Of a stretch of 43,797 nt of DNA, positions 16,568 through 28,213 are shown piece by piece. Under the pieces are notes generated by a model. The model saw only the letters and a list, made by a program, of their open reading frames with translations. It was not told where the DNA came from and searched no databases. Every line of letters begins with the position of its first letter. Within the stretch, counting starts at the first letter, position 1. The DNA comes from an uncultured Kiritimatiellota bacterium (GTDB lineage Bacteria > Verrucomicrobiota > Kiritimatiellia > RFP12 > DVOR01), in contig CALXSE010000017.1 of NCBI GenBank assembly GCA_944391085.1, positions 1-43,797 of the forward strand. Direction: 5' to 3'. The position numbers and the translations under genes were made by a program.

Positions 16568-16587
16568 TTGCGCGCGTCCGTCGGATG

Positions 16588-16782
16588 TTAGGCGGCCGAG
16601 CCGAGAATCAGGCGGAGGGCGGCGCGGATGACCTCGTCGCACGCCATGATGACCACGGCCAGAATGACGATGAAGACGATCACCACGACCGTGGAATCGA
16701 CCAGCTCGCGGCGCGCGGGCCAGCTGATGCGCTTGCCTTCAAGGGCGACGTCGGCGAAGAACTGTCGGATTTTCTCAATCAT
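16588..16782 (-). CDS. secE: Preprotein translocase subunit SecE
   Basis: A 64-aa single-span SecE of the short type. It has an amphipathic N-terminus with KIRQFFADVALEGKRISWPARRELVDST, where W-P-x-R is the conserved SecE motif, then one membrane helix (VVVIVFIVILAVVIMA). It stabilises SecY in the inner membrane. The start at 16782 is taken at MIEKIRQ. The longer frame upstream would run through the tRNA-Trp gene. Confidence 0.95.
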   Translation of the reverse strand: MIEKIRQFFADVALEGKRISWPARRELVDSTVVVIVFIVILAVVIMACDEVIRAALRLILGSAA

Positions 16783-16798
16783 GGCGTTTGCCGCGGGA

Positions 16799-16872
16799 TG
16801 GCAGGGTGTGAGGGATTCGAACCCCCATAGGCAGTTTTGGAGACTGCTGCTCTGCCATTGAACTAACACCCT
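16799..16872 (-). tRNA. trpT: tRNA-Trp (anticodon CCA)
   Basis: On the minus strand the acceptor AGGGTGT pairs with ACACCCT, the discriminator is G and the CCA end is encoded at 16799-16801. The T-arm GGTTCGAATCC is standard. The anticodon stem-loop contains TCTCCAAAA with CCA. It sits between rpmG and secE, the usual bacterial location. Confidence 0.97.
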
Positions 16873-16896
16873 GTGCGTGCGGCTTCCTTTAGAGGG

Positions 16897-17049
16897 TTAC
16901 TTGGTCTCGCGGTGAAGCGTCCGCTTCCGCTCGAAGGGGCAGAACTTCATGAGCTCGACGCGCTCGGTCTGCGTCTTCTTGTTGCGGGTGGTCGTGTAAT
17001 TGCGGCGCTTGCACTCGGTGCAGGCCAAAATCGCGAGTTCGCGGGGCAT
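16897..17049 (-). CDS. rpmG: Ribosomal protein bL33
   Basis: A 50-aa large-subunit protein beginning [20 protein letters not shown] and ending KRTLHRETK. The zinc ribbon has C10, C13 and C37, but the fourth position is E40 (CPFE) instead of Cys, a three-Cys form I associate with PVC-type sequences. The ribosome site GGGAGG lies just before the ATG. It is located between tuf and tRNA-Trp, as in the common tuf-rpmG-trpT-secE order. Confidence 0.96.
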   Translation of the reverse strand: MPRELAILACTECKRRNYTTTRNKKTQTERVELMKFCPFERKRTLHRETK

Positions 17050-17135
17050 GTTCGCCTCCCTTCCGGGCCTTTCTCATGAAAAGGTCCCCGGGGCGGGGCC
17101 GCCGCCCCGGGGCGCTGTTCACAAGAGAAAGCCGT

Positions 17136-18341
<1,206 letters not shown>

Positions 18342-18378
18342 TTTCTTGCTCCTGTGAACAGAAGTGGGGTGGTTGAGA

Positions 18379-18454
<76 letters not shown>

Positions 18455-18533
18455 ACAAACGCACCCTCACACGGGGTGCCCGTGCCTTCCTGGGGGCCTC
18501 GCCGTGAGGCTCTTCCCTCCAGAAAGTCCCCAC

Positions 18534-18563
18534 ACTATACCACACCCTCGGCAAAGAAAGCAA
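18534..18563 (-). promoter_or_regulatory. Promoter of the tRNA-Thr/tuf operon
   Basis: On the minus strand TTGCTT (18558-18563), 18 bases, then TATAGT (18534-18539) preceded by TGG, an extended -10. Transcription would start near 18527, about 73 bases before the mature tRNA. The intervening 18455-18533 holds only the tRNA leader. Confidence 0.7.
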
Positions 18564-18654
18564 GCCCTTTTTTCAAAAAGGCGCGAGGGCACCTGTCGGC
18601 CCGGGCGGCGCGCAGGGGCAGGCCCAGAGGGAACATCCTCTGACGGGGTCTGAA

Positions 18655-18804
18655 CGTCAACCCGGATCACGCGCGGGGGCAGTGGAGACAGGGTTGTGGG
18701 CGGTGAAGCCGTTGGCGTCAACCCGGATCACGCGCGGGGGCAGTACGTCGCGCCGTACCCATCCAAGCCAGGCGTGGTCAGCCCCGGATCACGCGCGGGG
18801 GCAG
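18655..18804. repeat. Three-copy 61-bp-period repeat upstream of the tRNA-Thr promoter
   Basis: A 22-base core beginning CCCGGATCACGCGCGGGGGC occurs without mismatch at 18661, 18722 and 18783, exactly 61 bases apart. Copies one and two also share CGTCAA before the core and T after it, giving 29 identical bases separated by 32 unrelated bases. The third core lies inside the last codons of the HAD gene (encoding LPPRVIRG) and has GTCAG with one extra base in front. The core has a short inverted repeat CCCG...CGGG. The rest of 18564-18777 shows no gene. Confidence 0.9.
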
Positions 18805-19410
18805 GCTGCGGAGCGAGGGGATGAGCGGGTAGCCCGCGGCGGACAAACGCGCGGCGTTCTGGTGGCCGGCGGCGCACAGCAGGCAGTCCCACCCCTGCGA
18901 GCGGGCGACCTCGGCGTCGTGCAGCGTGTCGCCCACGAGCAGGACGGGGCCGCGCAGGGCCAGCGCGCGGGCGGCGGCCTCCTTCGAGGCGCCGTCGTAG
19001 TTGCGCGAGCCGCAGATGAAATCCATGTGCCCCGCGAGGCCGAACTGGGCCAGCTGCATCTCGAGGATACCCTGCTCGAGGGCGGAGAGCACGCCTTGGC
19101 GGAAGCCCGCGGCGCGCAGGGCCAGCACGGCCTCGCGGGCGCCGGGCTGGAGGGCCAGGTGCGGCGAGAAGAGGTAGCGCATGTGGAAGCTCTCGCCCAG
19201 CGCCTCCCAGTCGAACGCCGTGCCCGGGGCCATGCCGAGCTCGCGGTAAAACTCGGCCACGGGGAAGCGGAAGCGGGCGCGGTATTGCTCGGCGTCGAGC
19301 GGCGGCAGGCGATGGGCGCGAAGGATGGCGTTGAGCGCGTCGAGGCAGGCGCGCACGTCGTCGAGCAGCGTGCCGTTGAAGTCCCAGACGATCGTGGGGC
19401 GCGCGTCCAT
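18778..19410 (-). CDS. HAD-family phosphatase, DxNGT subtype
   Basis: A 210-aa HAD hydrolase. Motif I is VWDFNGTLLDD: the nucleophile D10 is present, but the second aspartate (the usual general acid) is Asn, as in the recurrent D-x-N-G-T-L-x-D-D subgroup. Motif II is VLSALEQG, a Lys follows in GASKEAA, and motif IV is LVGDTLHDAEVA. A cap domain sits between motifs I and II, as in phosphoglycolate phosphatase-like enzymes. Substrate unknown. It starts 3 bases after the ftsW stop, so it is the last gene of that operon. Its final eight codons coincide with one copy of a 61-bp-period repeat, so its C-terminus may have been extended or reshaped by that element. Confidence 0.82.
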   Translation of the reverse strand: MDARPTIVWDFNGTLLDDVRACLDALNAILRAHRLPPLDAEQYRARFRFPVAEFYRELGMAPGTAFDWEALGESFHMRYLFSPHLALQPGAREAVLALRAAGFRQGVLSALEQGILEMQLAQFGLAGHMDFICGSRNYDGASKEAAARALALRGPVLLVGDTLHDAEVARSQGWDCLLCAAGHQNAARLSAAGYPLIPSLRSLPPRVIRG

Positions 19411-19413
19411 GGC

Positions 19414-20532
19414 TCACTCCAGGGAGACCAGCCGCCCGCCGGGCGCCTCGCGCGCGGATTCGGCCTCGAGCGTGGCCCGCCCCACGCCCAGCAGCACGCC
19501 CACCGCGCAGAAGGAGGAGAGCAGGCACGAGCCGCCGTAGGAGAGGAAGGGCAGGGCCAGCCCCTTGGTCGGCAACAGGTGGGTGACGACGGCCATGTTC
19601 GCCGCCCCCTGCGCGCAGACGATGGCCGTGGCCCCCGCCGCCAGGAGCATGCCCTGGCGGTCTTTGGCGCGCAGGGCGATGAACGTGCCGCCGCAGAGCA
19701 TCAGCAGGAAGGCCAGCCAGATCAGCCCGGTGGCGAGGAGCCCCAAGTCCTCGCCGATGATGGCGAAGATGAAATCCGTGTGGCACTCGGGCAGGTAGCC
19801 CGCCGTCTGCATCCCGTGGCCCAGCCCCACGCCCGTGAGCCCGCCGTTCTGGAAGGCGATCTCAGACTGCCAGGCCTGGTAATTCTCGCCTTGCTGCTCG
19901 TTCAGCAGGCGCGCCACGCGGTTCTCGTTGGTCAGCAGCATCGCCGCCACGAAGACAATCCCGGCCAGCGCCGGCAGCAACAGGTGCCGCAACCGCGCGC
20001 CCCCCGCCAACAGCAACAGCGACACCAGCGCGCACACGATCATCGCCCCCCCGAAGTCCGGCTGCAACGCCAGCAGCACCAGCACCGGCCCCACCAGCGC
20101 CGCCGGCACCGCCACCCCCCACTTGAAGCGCCGCGTCAGCCCCCCCAGCCGCCCCAGGTAGCCCGAGAGGAAGAGGACGATCCCCAGCTTCACGAACTCC
20201 ACCGGCTGCACGTTGATCGGCCCCAGCGCGATCCAGCGGTGCGCCCCCTTCACCGTCTTGCCCACCCCCGGCGTCAGCACCAGCGCCAGCGAGACGACCA
20301 TCCCCACGGCCAGCACCCACAGCACCTCCCGGCGCGCGAAGAAGCGGTAGTCCACCCGGAACAGCACCCCCATCGCCACCAGGCTCACCGCGAGGAACCC
20401 CGCCTGCATCACGCAGTAATGCAACGGGTTCGCCCCCGCCTGCGACTTGCCCGCGTAGGAGAGGATGAGAATGCCAAAGACCGCCAGCGAAAACGCCAGC
20501 GCCAGCACCATCCGCACGCAGAACCGCAACAT
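19414..20532 (-). CDS. ftsW: FtsW/RodA/SpoVE-family peptidoglycan polymerase
   Basis: A 372-aa SEDS-family membrane protein with about ten spans, which polymerises glycan strands from lipid II together with a class B PBP. Family signatures include AHRWIALGPINVQPVEFVKLG, QPDFGGAMIV, HTDFIFAIIGEDLGLL and the C-terminal LPTKGLALPFLSYGGSCLL. QPVE replaces the common QPSE. It is probably FtsW, since the GEDLGL and LPTKGL forms are FtsW-like, but RodA is not fully excluded. It lies between a LysM lipoprotein gene and a HAD gene, away from any dcw cluster in this window. Confidence 0.88.
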   Translation of the reverse strand: MLRFCVRMVLALAFSLAVFGILILSYAGKSQAGANPLHYCVMQAGFLAVSLVAMGVLFRVDYRFFARREVLWVLAVGMVVSLALVLTPGVGKTVKGAHRWIALGPINVQPVEFVKLGIVLFLSGYLGRLGGLTRRFKWGVAVPAALVGPVLVLLALQPDFGGAMIVCALVSLLLLAGGARLRHLLLPALAGIVFVAAMLLTNENRVARLLNEQQGENYQAWQSEIAFQNGGLTGVGLGHGMQTAGYLPECHTDFIFAIIGEDLGLLATGLIWLAFLLMLCGGTFIALRAKDRQGMLLAAGATAIVCAQGAANMAVVTHLLPTKGLALPFLSYGGSCLLSSFCAVGVLLGVGRATLEAESAREAPGGRLVSLE

Positions 20533-20599
20533 CGCCGACCTCCGGGCCCGGGGCGAAAAAGGGGCGCGGAAGCCGCGCCCCCCTTCGCCTCAAGGCCGC

Positions 20600-21607
20600 T
20601 TACTGCGCCCCGCCGACGGGGATCTTCAGCGTCGTGCCGGGGGCGACGTCGTTGCCCGCGGCGTCGTCCAGCCCGTTGGCCGCGCGGAGCACCGGCAGGG
20701 TGACGCCCCACTTCAGGGAGACGGCCACCAGATCCTCGCCCGGCTGCACCGTGTAGGTCTGCGTCGCGGCGGCGGCCTCAGGCGCGGGCGGGGGCGGGGG
20801 CAGGGCGTCGGCGCCCAGCCCTTCCTCGATCGCGGGCGGGGGCGGCAAGGGCTCCTCGGCGGCCTCCTCGGGGGCGGGCACAGGCGCGGGCTCAGCCTTC
20901 GGCGCCTCGGCGGCCTTGGGGGCCTCCTGCTTCGGGGGCGCGGGCTTCGCCGCGGGATCCCGGTTGGCCACGATGCGGCCGCGCTTCTTCGCGCCGGGGA
21001 TGGTGAGCTTCTGGCCCACGAAGATGGTGTCGCCCTTCAGGTTGTTGGCCTCGACGATGGAGGCGATGGAGACGCCGTGGGTGAGGGCGATGCCCCCGAG
21101 CACGTCGCCGCTGCGCACGGTGTAGACGGTCGCGCCCTTGGGCGTCGCGGGCTTGGCCTTGCGCGGCTTCGGCGCGACGGTGACGTCCGTGCCGGGCGGC
21201 ATCAGCACCGTCTGCCCGACGGCCAGGCGGTCAGGGTTCGCGCGGAGCGCGGGGTTCAGCGCCAGGATGTCGGGCTGGCGCACGCCGAAGCGCGCGGCCA
21301 GGGCGCTGACGGAGTCGCCCTCGGAGACTTTGTAGGGCACCGGCTTGGGATGCTCGATGGGCTTCTGCGCCACGGGCGCGGGCGCCTCGGGCACGGGCTC
21401 GATGACGGGGAGCGGCTCGGCCTCGGCGGGCGTGGGCTCGATCGCCGGCTCGCCGCTGACCTCGGCCTGCACCTGGCGCTCCTCGGCGGCGGTGACGGCG
21501 GCGGCTTCCTGCTGGGCGCGCAGGGCGGCGGCCTCCTGCTTCGTGGCGCAGCCGCAAATGAGCGCGGCGGCCGTGACGGAAAGGGTGGCAAGCATCTGCT
21601 GCTTCAT
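20600..21607 (-). CDS. LysM-repeat lipoprotein
   Basis: A 335-aa envelope protein. The signal peptide MKQQMLATLSVTAAALICGC ends in a lipobox-like ICGC, so C20 is probably lipidated. Three LysM domains follow, at about 97-145 (VSEGDSVSALAARFGV), 163-208 (YTVRSGDVLGGIALTHGV) and 286-331 (YTVQPGEDLVAVSLKWGV), linked by Ala/Pro/Glu-rich, probably disordered segments. LysM domains bind peptidoglycan, so it should tether membrane to wall. It is the first gene of an operon with ftsW and a HAD phosphatase. AGGAG precedes the ATG. Confidence 0.9.
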   Translation of the reverse strand: MKQQMLATLSVTAAALICGCATKQEAAALRAQQEAAAVTAAEERQVQAEVSGEPAIEPTPAEAEPLPVIEPVPEAPAPVAQKPIEHPKPVPYKVSEGDSVSALAARFGVRQPDILALNPALRANPDRLAVGQTVLMPPGTDVTVAPKPRKAKPATPKGATVYTVRSGDVLGGIALTHGVSIASIVEANNLKGDTIFVGQKLTIPGAKKRGRIVANRDPAAKPAPPKQEAPKAAEAPKAEPAPVPAPEEAAEEPLPPPPAIEEGLGADALPPPPPAPEAAAATQTYTVQPGEDLVAVSLKWGVTLPVLRAANGLDDAAGNDVAPGTTLKIPVGGAQ

Positions 21608-21637
21608 GGGTGGGGGACTCCTTTTATGAACACCGAT

Positions 21638-21666
21638 AGATTACCAAACCCCACGCCCCACCGCAA
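21638..21666 (-). promoter_or_regulatory. Promoter of the LysM-ftsW operon
   Basis: On the minus strand TTGCGG (21661-21666), 17 bases, then TAATCT (21638-21643), preceded by TTTGG, so an extended -10. Transcription would start about 24 bases before the LysM gene. Confidence 0.65.
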
Positions 21667-21691
21667 TCGGAAATCGGGAGGCCCGCATGGC

Positions 21692-21895
21692 GCCGGACTC
21701 CGGAGGGCACGGGGAGGGCATCGCCGTCGCGCTCCGTGACACGGCGATCGCTGCCGAACACTGGAGGGCACGGGGAGGGCGGCCAGGCGCCTCGAGACAG
21801 CCGGGAGGCTTTGGCCGGCCACGGAGGGCGCGGGGAGGGCGGCCGCCGGCACACGGGCCCGACGGGCCGGGCCGCGGGGGACAGGGGAAGGGGCC
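21692..21895. repeat. 61-bp-period GC-rich repeats upstream of the LysM promoter
   Basis: Units starting GCCG at 21692, 21753 and 21814 are exactly 61 bases apart. Each contains [18 protein letters not shown] (identical in the first two, one change in the third) with a related but variable 9-10 bases before it. A decayed fourth copy lies at 21871-21895 (GGGGGACAGGGGAAGGGG). The intervening 31-32 bases are unrelated, though the first contains TCGCCGT...ACGGCGA. No open frame fits a 61-base period. The rest of 21608-22033 holds the LysM promoter and the ppdK terminator only. Confidence 0.85.
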
Positions 21896-21976
21896 GTGGG
21901 GCGAAAGACCCCGCCCAGGGGTGCCTGGGGCACGCCGTCGTTTGCCGCGCGGCGGCGGGGTGTGCGTGGGCTCCCC

Positions 21977-22008
21977 AAAAAGGCGGCCCCGGCGCGGGGC
22001 CGGGGCCG
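21977..22008 (-). terminator. Rho-independent terminator of ppdK
   Basis: On the minus strand CGGCCCCGGC, loop CCCGC, GCCGGGGCCG form a 10-bp stem followed by CCTTTTT. It starts about 25 bases after the ppdK stop. Confidence 0.9.
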
Positions 22009-22033
22009 TCTCGGGTGCGCGGTCGCGCGGGGG

Positions 22034-24829
<2,796 letters not shown>

Positions 24830-24857
24830 CGCGTTTCTCCGTTAACTGGAAAGCTTC

Positions 24858-24887
24858 AGTATACCAAACACCCCGCGCCCCACGCAA
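24858..24887 (-). promoter_or_regulatory. Promoter of ppdK
   Basis: On the minus strand TTGCGT (24882-24887), 18 bases, then TATACT (24858-24863) preceded by TTTGG. It gives a leader of about 20 bases containing the GGAG ribosome site. It is the best-formed member of the promoter type seen throughout the window. Confidence 0.72.
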
Positions 24888-24917
24888 GGCCGGCCGCGCC
24901 CGAAACACGATTTTTCG

Positions 24918-25808
24918 TCACTTTCCCGTCGGCACGCCCAGCTCCGCGCGCAGCAGCCCCAGGAACGCCCGCGCGGGGCGGGAAAGCGGCCGGTGGCGTT
25001 CCCAGACGAGGGCGACGTCGGCGGTGAGGGCGGGGGCGAGGGGGCGGAAGGCCAGCGGGCTGCCGGGCGAGACATCCGCCAGGCCGTCAAGGACAAGCGC
25101 GCAGCCCAGGCCCTCGGCGACCATGAGGGCGGCGTTGTAGGCCAGGTTGTAGGTGCCGACAACACAGAGGCCGTCGGTGGGGCGGCCAAGCCACGCGGCC
25201 AGGTCGCCGGGGACGCGGGCCTGGCGGGAGACAAGCAGCGGCAGCCCCGCGAGATCGCCCGGCGCGACCGCCGGCTTGGCGGCGAGCGGGCAATCCTTGC
25301 GGAGCAGGAGGCCCCAGCGGTCCGGCCTGGGCAGCCGGAGGAAGTCGTAAGGCGCGAGGTCGAAGGGGGCGATGAGGAGCCCGAAATCGTCAAGCCCGCG
25401 CTCCAGGCGCGCGGCGACGTCCTGCGCGTTGCCGCTGTGCAGGGCCAGGCGCACGGCGGGGTGCCTGGCGCGCAGGGCCACGGCCGCGCGGGCAAGGAGG
25501 CGCATGGCGGGCGTCTCGCCCGCGCCGATGGCCAGCGTGCCGGCCAGAGCCTCGCCGGCGGCAAGCTCGGCGCGGGCGCGGTCGGCCAGGGCAAGGATTT
25601 CCTCGGCGCGGGCGCGGAAGAGGTGCCCCTTCGGGGTCAGGGAGAGCCGGCGGGCGCCGCGCGTGAAGAGCAGGCAGCCCAGTTCCTCCTCCAACTCCTT
25701 GAGCTGCTTGGAGAGCGCCGGCTGGGAAAGGAACAGCCGCTCGGCGGCGTGGGTGACCGTCCCTTCGCGGGCGACGGCGAGGAAGTTGCGGAGGACGCGG
25801 AGCTCCAT
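24918..25808 (-). CDS. LysR-family transcriptional regulator
   Basis: A 296-aa regulator. The N-terminal winged helix-turn-helix is MELRVLRNFLAVAREGTVTHAAERLFLSQPALSKQLKELEEELG, followed by the periplasmic-binding-protein-like effector domain. The start at 25808 is fixed by this conserved opening and AAAGGAA upstream. A longer frame to 26081 would overlap the divergent gene. It is transcribed away from an acetyltransferase-hydrolase pair through a 79-base gap with overlapping promoter elements, the standard LysR arrangement, so it probably controls that pair and itself. The effector cannot be inferred. Confidence 0.9.
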   Translation of the reverse strand: MELRVLRNFLAVAREGTVTHAAERLFLSQPALSKQLKELEEELGCLLFTRGARRLSLTPKGHLFRARAEEILALADRARAELAAGEALAGTLAIGAGETPAMRLLARAAVALRARHPAVRLALHSGNAQDVAARLERGLDDFGLLIAPFDLAPYDFLRLPRPDRWGLLLRKDCPLAAKPAVAPGDLAGLPLLVSRQARVPGDLAAWLGRPTDGLCVVGTYNLAYNAALMVAEGLGCALVLDGLADVSPGSPLAFRPLAPALTADVALVWERHRPLSRPARAFLGLLRAELGVPTGK

Positions 25809-25836
25809 GGGGCATTCCTTTCGGTTATGGGAAGGT

Positions 25837-25880
25837 ATAATAACAAACGCTTTCACATGCGGCGCGCGTTGCGCTACAGT
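25837..25880. promoter_or_regulatory. Divergent promoters of lysR and the acetyltransferase operon
   Basis: For lysR (minus strand), TGTTATTAT gives an extended -10 at 25837-25845, about 29 bases before the start. For the + strand gene, TACAGT lies at 25875-25880, seven bases before the ATG at 25888, with TTTCAC 18 bases upstream as a poor -35. A LysR site (T-N11-A) is likely in between, but I cannot pick one confidently. Confidence 0.45.
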
Positions 25881-25887
25881 GGAAGGC

Positions 25888-26502
25888 ATGAAAGGCAAAG
25901 TTGACAAACGGGAATTGGCGGCCTTCCTGGCCGCGATGGATTCCGGCGCGCGGGTGAGCGCAGGCTCGCCCCTGCACGAGACGATGCACAGGCTGAGCGC
26001 CGAGGCCCTGCGCCTCACCGCGAAAATCAACGGGGGCTTCCGCTCGCCCGCCGTGCTCCGCCGCCTGATGGCCAGGCTCACGGGGCGCGACGTCCCGGGA
26101 GACTTCCGGCTGTTCCCGCCCTTTTACACCGACTGCGGCAAGAACCTGCGCCTTGGCCGCGGCGTCTTCATCAACGCCGGCTGCCACTTCCAGGATCAGG
26201 GCGGCGTCTGGGTCGGCGACGGCGCGCTCATCGGCCACGCCGTCGTCGTCTGCACCCTCAACCACGGCTTCGAGGAAGCGCGCCGCGGCGACCTCATCCC
26301 CCGGCCCGTGCGCATCGGCGCGCGCGTCTGGATCGGCGCCGGCGCCCGCATCCTCCCCGGCGTGACCATCGGCGAGGGCGCCATCGTCGCCGCGGGGGCC
26401 GTCGTGACAAAAGACGTCGCCCCCCGCACGCTCGTCGCCGGCGTCCCGGCCCGCCCCCTCAAATCCCTTGACCCATCCCCCGAGAAAGGAGAACGCCAAT
26501 GA
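25888..26502 (+). CDS. Sugar O-acetyltransferase (maltose/galactoside type)
   Basis: A 204-aa left-handed beta-helix acetyltransferase that moves an acetyl group from acetyl-CoA to a sugar hydroxyl. It has the N-terminal Mac domain (ETMHRLSAEALRLTAKING) and hexapeptide repeats from about residue 85 (GRGVFINAGCHFQDQGGVWVG), with the catalytic His of LNHGF, and ends VVTKDVAPRTLVAGVPARPLK. LacA/Maa-type enzymes are about 185-205 aa. The true acceptor is unknown. It diverges from a LysR gene and overlaps the hydrolase that follows (ATGA). GGAAGG before the ATG may not be transcribed if the -10 at 25875 is used. Confidence 0.88.
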   Translation: MKGKVDKRELAAFLAAMDSGARVSAGSPLHETMHRLSAEALRLTAKINGGFRSPAVLRRLMARLTGRDVPGDFRLFPPFYTDCGKNLRLGRGVFINAGCHFQDQGGVWVGDGALIGHAVVVCTLNHGFEEARRGDLIPRPVRIGARVWIGAGARILPGVTIGEGAIVAAGAVVTKDVAPRTLVAGVPARPLKSLDPSPEKGERQ

Positions 26503-27548
26503 ACAATCCCGCCCTCACCCTCCTCGCGGCCGCCCTCGCCGGGGCCGCCCTCGCCCACCCCACCACCCCGCCGCCCATCCCCAAAGGCGCGGACAACTTC
26601 TACGTCAGCGACCGCGTCACCACGCAGGCCGTCTCCTTCCCCAGCCAGTTCGGCCTCAAGGTCGCCGCCACCCTCCACCTGCCCAAGGGCGCCGCCCCCG
26701 GGGCCCGCCTGCCCGCGCTCGTCGTGGGCCACCCCATGGGCGCGGTGAAGGAACAGGCCGCCAACCTCTACGCCGTCAAGCTCGCCGAGCGCGGCTACGC
26801 GGCCCTGGCCATCGACCTCCTCTGCTGGGGCGAGAGCGAAGGCCCGCGCAACCTCGTCTCCCCAGACCTCTACGCGGAAAGCTTCTCCGCCGCCGTCGAC
26901 TGGCTCGCCACGCAGCCCTTCGCCGACCCCGCGCGCATCGGCGCCGTCGGCATCTGCGGCAGCGGCAGCTTCGCCCTGGCCGCGGCCAAGATCGACCCGC
27001 GCATCCGGGCCGTCGCCACCGCCAGCATGTACGACATGGGCTCGGCCGCGCGCCACGGCCTCAAAGCCGCCCCCCTCTCCCTCCGTGACCGACAGGGCCT
27101 CTGCGCCCAGGCCGCCGCCCAACGCACCGCCGAGGCCCGCGGGGCCGGGCCCAGATACGTCGGCGGCACCGCCCTGACGCTCGAGGAGGCCGCCGACCCC
27201 ATCGCGCTGGAGTTCTATGGCTGGTACCGCACCCCACGCGGCGCGTTCACCCCCAAAGGCGCCACGCGCGAGACCACCACCAAGCCCACCCTCGCCAGCA
27301 ACGTCCGCTTCATGAACTTCTACCCCTTCGAGGATCTCGACCTCCTCAGCCCCCGCCCCGTCCTCTTCGTCACGGGCGCCGAGGCCCACTCCCGCGAGTT
27401 CAGCGAAGAGGCCTACCGCCGCGCCGCCGAACCCAAGCGCCTCATCGTCGTCCCGGGCGCCAACCACGTCGACCTCTACGACCGCGTCGACCTCATCCCC
27501 TTCGACGCGCTCGACGCCTTCTTCAAGGCCGCCTTCGCGGACGCCTGA
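26499..27548 (+). CDS. Exported alpha/beta hydrolase (dienelactone-hydrolase-like)
   Basis: A 349-aa protein with a plausible signal peptide (NNPALTLLAAALAGAALAHP). The alpha/beta hydrolase core follows: a first strand pair around FGLKVAATLHLPKG, ALVVGHPMGAVKEQ, GYAALAIDLLCWGESEG, and a nucleophile-elbow region GAVGICGSGSFALAAAKID in which G-x-C/S-x-G reads GICGSG. The likely acid is near LFVTGAEAHSREFS and the final His is in VVPGANHVDLYD. Similar YcjY/DLH-type hydrolases act on esters, often acetylated substrates. Pairing with an acetyltransferase is notable. The ribosome site GAAAGGAG lies before the ATG. Confidence 0.82.
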   Translation: MNNPALTLLAAALAGAALAHPTTPPPIPKGADNFYVSDRVTTQAVSFPSQFGLKVAATLHLPKGAAPGARLPALVVGHPMGAVKEQAANLYAVKLAERGYAALAIDLLCWGESEGPRNLVSPDLYAESFSAAVDWLATQPFADPARIGAVGICGSGSFALAAAKIDPRIRAVATASMYDMGSAARHGLKAAPLSLRDRQGLCAQAAAQRTAEARGAGPRYVGGTALTLEEAADPIALEFYGWYRTPRGAFTPKGATRETTTKPTLASNVRFMNFYPFEDLDLLSPRPVLFVTGAEAHSREFSEEAYRRAAEPKRLIVVPGANHVDLYDRVDLIPFDALDAFFKAAFADA

Positions 27549-27562
27549 CGCAGGCCAAGCCC

Positions 27563-27607
27563 CACGCCGCCCTTTGACGGACACGCGCGCCGTCAAGGGG
27601 CGGCGTG
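27563..27607 (+). terminator. Long hairpin after the hydrolase gene
   Basis: An 18-bp stem with one T-G pair (27563-27580 with 27590-27607) and a 9-base loop begins 14 bases after the stop codon. No T run follows, so it may act as an mRNA 3' end stabiliser or a weak terminator. Confidence 0.6.
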
Positions 27608-27677
27608 CCTGCATGGCGGCGGCGCGCGGCGTACGGGAACGGGCGCTCTCGGGAAACCTGGGGAGCCTGGACGGGAC

Positions 27678-27706
27678 AAAAAAAAGAGGGGCGCACACGG
27701 CGCCCC
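27678..27706 (-). terminator. Rho-independent terminator of rpsO
   Basis: On the minus strand GGGGCGC, loop CGTGT, GCGCCCC is followed by TC and eight T. It is located 25 bases after the rpsO stop. Confidence 0.93.
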
Positions 27707-27730
27707 TTTCGGCTGGTTGCCGCGGCTGGC

Positions 27731-27988
27731 TCAGCGGCGCAGGCCAAGGTCGGCGATGACCTTGCGGTAGGCCTCCTCGTTGGTGCGCTTGAGGTAGTCC
27801 AACAGCTTGCGGCGGTTGTTCACCATGCGGATGAGGCCGTAGCGGGAGGAGTTGTCCTTCTTGTTGGCCTTCAGGTGCTCGGTGAGCTGCTCGATGCGCT
27901 TGGTGAGGGTGGCGATCTGCACTTCGCTGGAGCCGGTGTCGCGCTCGTGGCGGCGAAACTGCTCGCGGATGGCTTGTTTGTCGATCAT
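27731..27988 (-). CDS. rpsO: Ribosomal protein uS15
   Basis: An 85-aa four-helix protein that binds the central domain of 16S rRNA. Characteristic stretches are [45 protein letters not shown] and the basic end DLGLRR. It is 3-4 residues shorter than E. coli S15 at the N-terminus. It is transcribed alone. The expected rpsO-pnp neighbour is absent. Confidence 0.98.
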   Translation of the reverse strand: MIDKQAIREQFRRHERDTGSSEVQIATLTKRIEQLTEHLKANKKDNSSRYGLIRMVNNRRKLLDYLKRTNEEAYRKVIADLGLRR

Positions 27989-28027
27989 GGTGTCTGTCCT
28001 GATTGGGGTTCAGCACCTTCCACAGCC

Positions 28028-28125
28028 GCCCCGGACCTCGGGGCTTGCCCGCAACGGGGAACGTATCCTAAGACACGTCGCAGGAAAGTGGGCGTAAGAT
28101 ACCACAAAGCGCCCGCCCCGCGCAA
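28028..28125 (-). promoter_or_regulatory. rpsO promoter and structured leader
   Basis: On the minus strand TTGCGC (28120-28125), 18 bases, then TATCTT (28096-28101) preceded by TGTGG. The predicted leader of about 100 bases contains a GCCCCG/CGGGGC hairpin at 28028-28044. S15 represses its own mRNA in several bacteria through leader structures. Whether this hairpin does so is inference. Confidence 0.55.
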
Positions 28126-28213
28126 GTCCCGCCTGCCACGCGCCTTTCCCCCGGCCGGGCGCACGCCCCGCCCCCGCGCCTCCGCGGGAACGCGCGCACC
28201 CGTCCGTCTTACA

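Noticed and set aside
18655..18804. Calling the 61-bp repeats a type I-E CRISPR array
   Set aside because: The 29/32 geometry fits, but there are only three copies, one inside a coding sequence and imperfect on its left side. There is no leader, no cas gene nearby, and other loci show the same period with unrelated cores.
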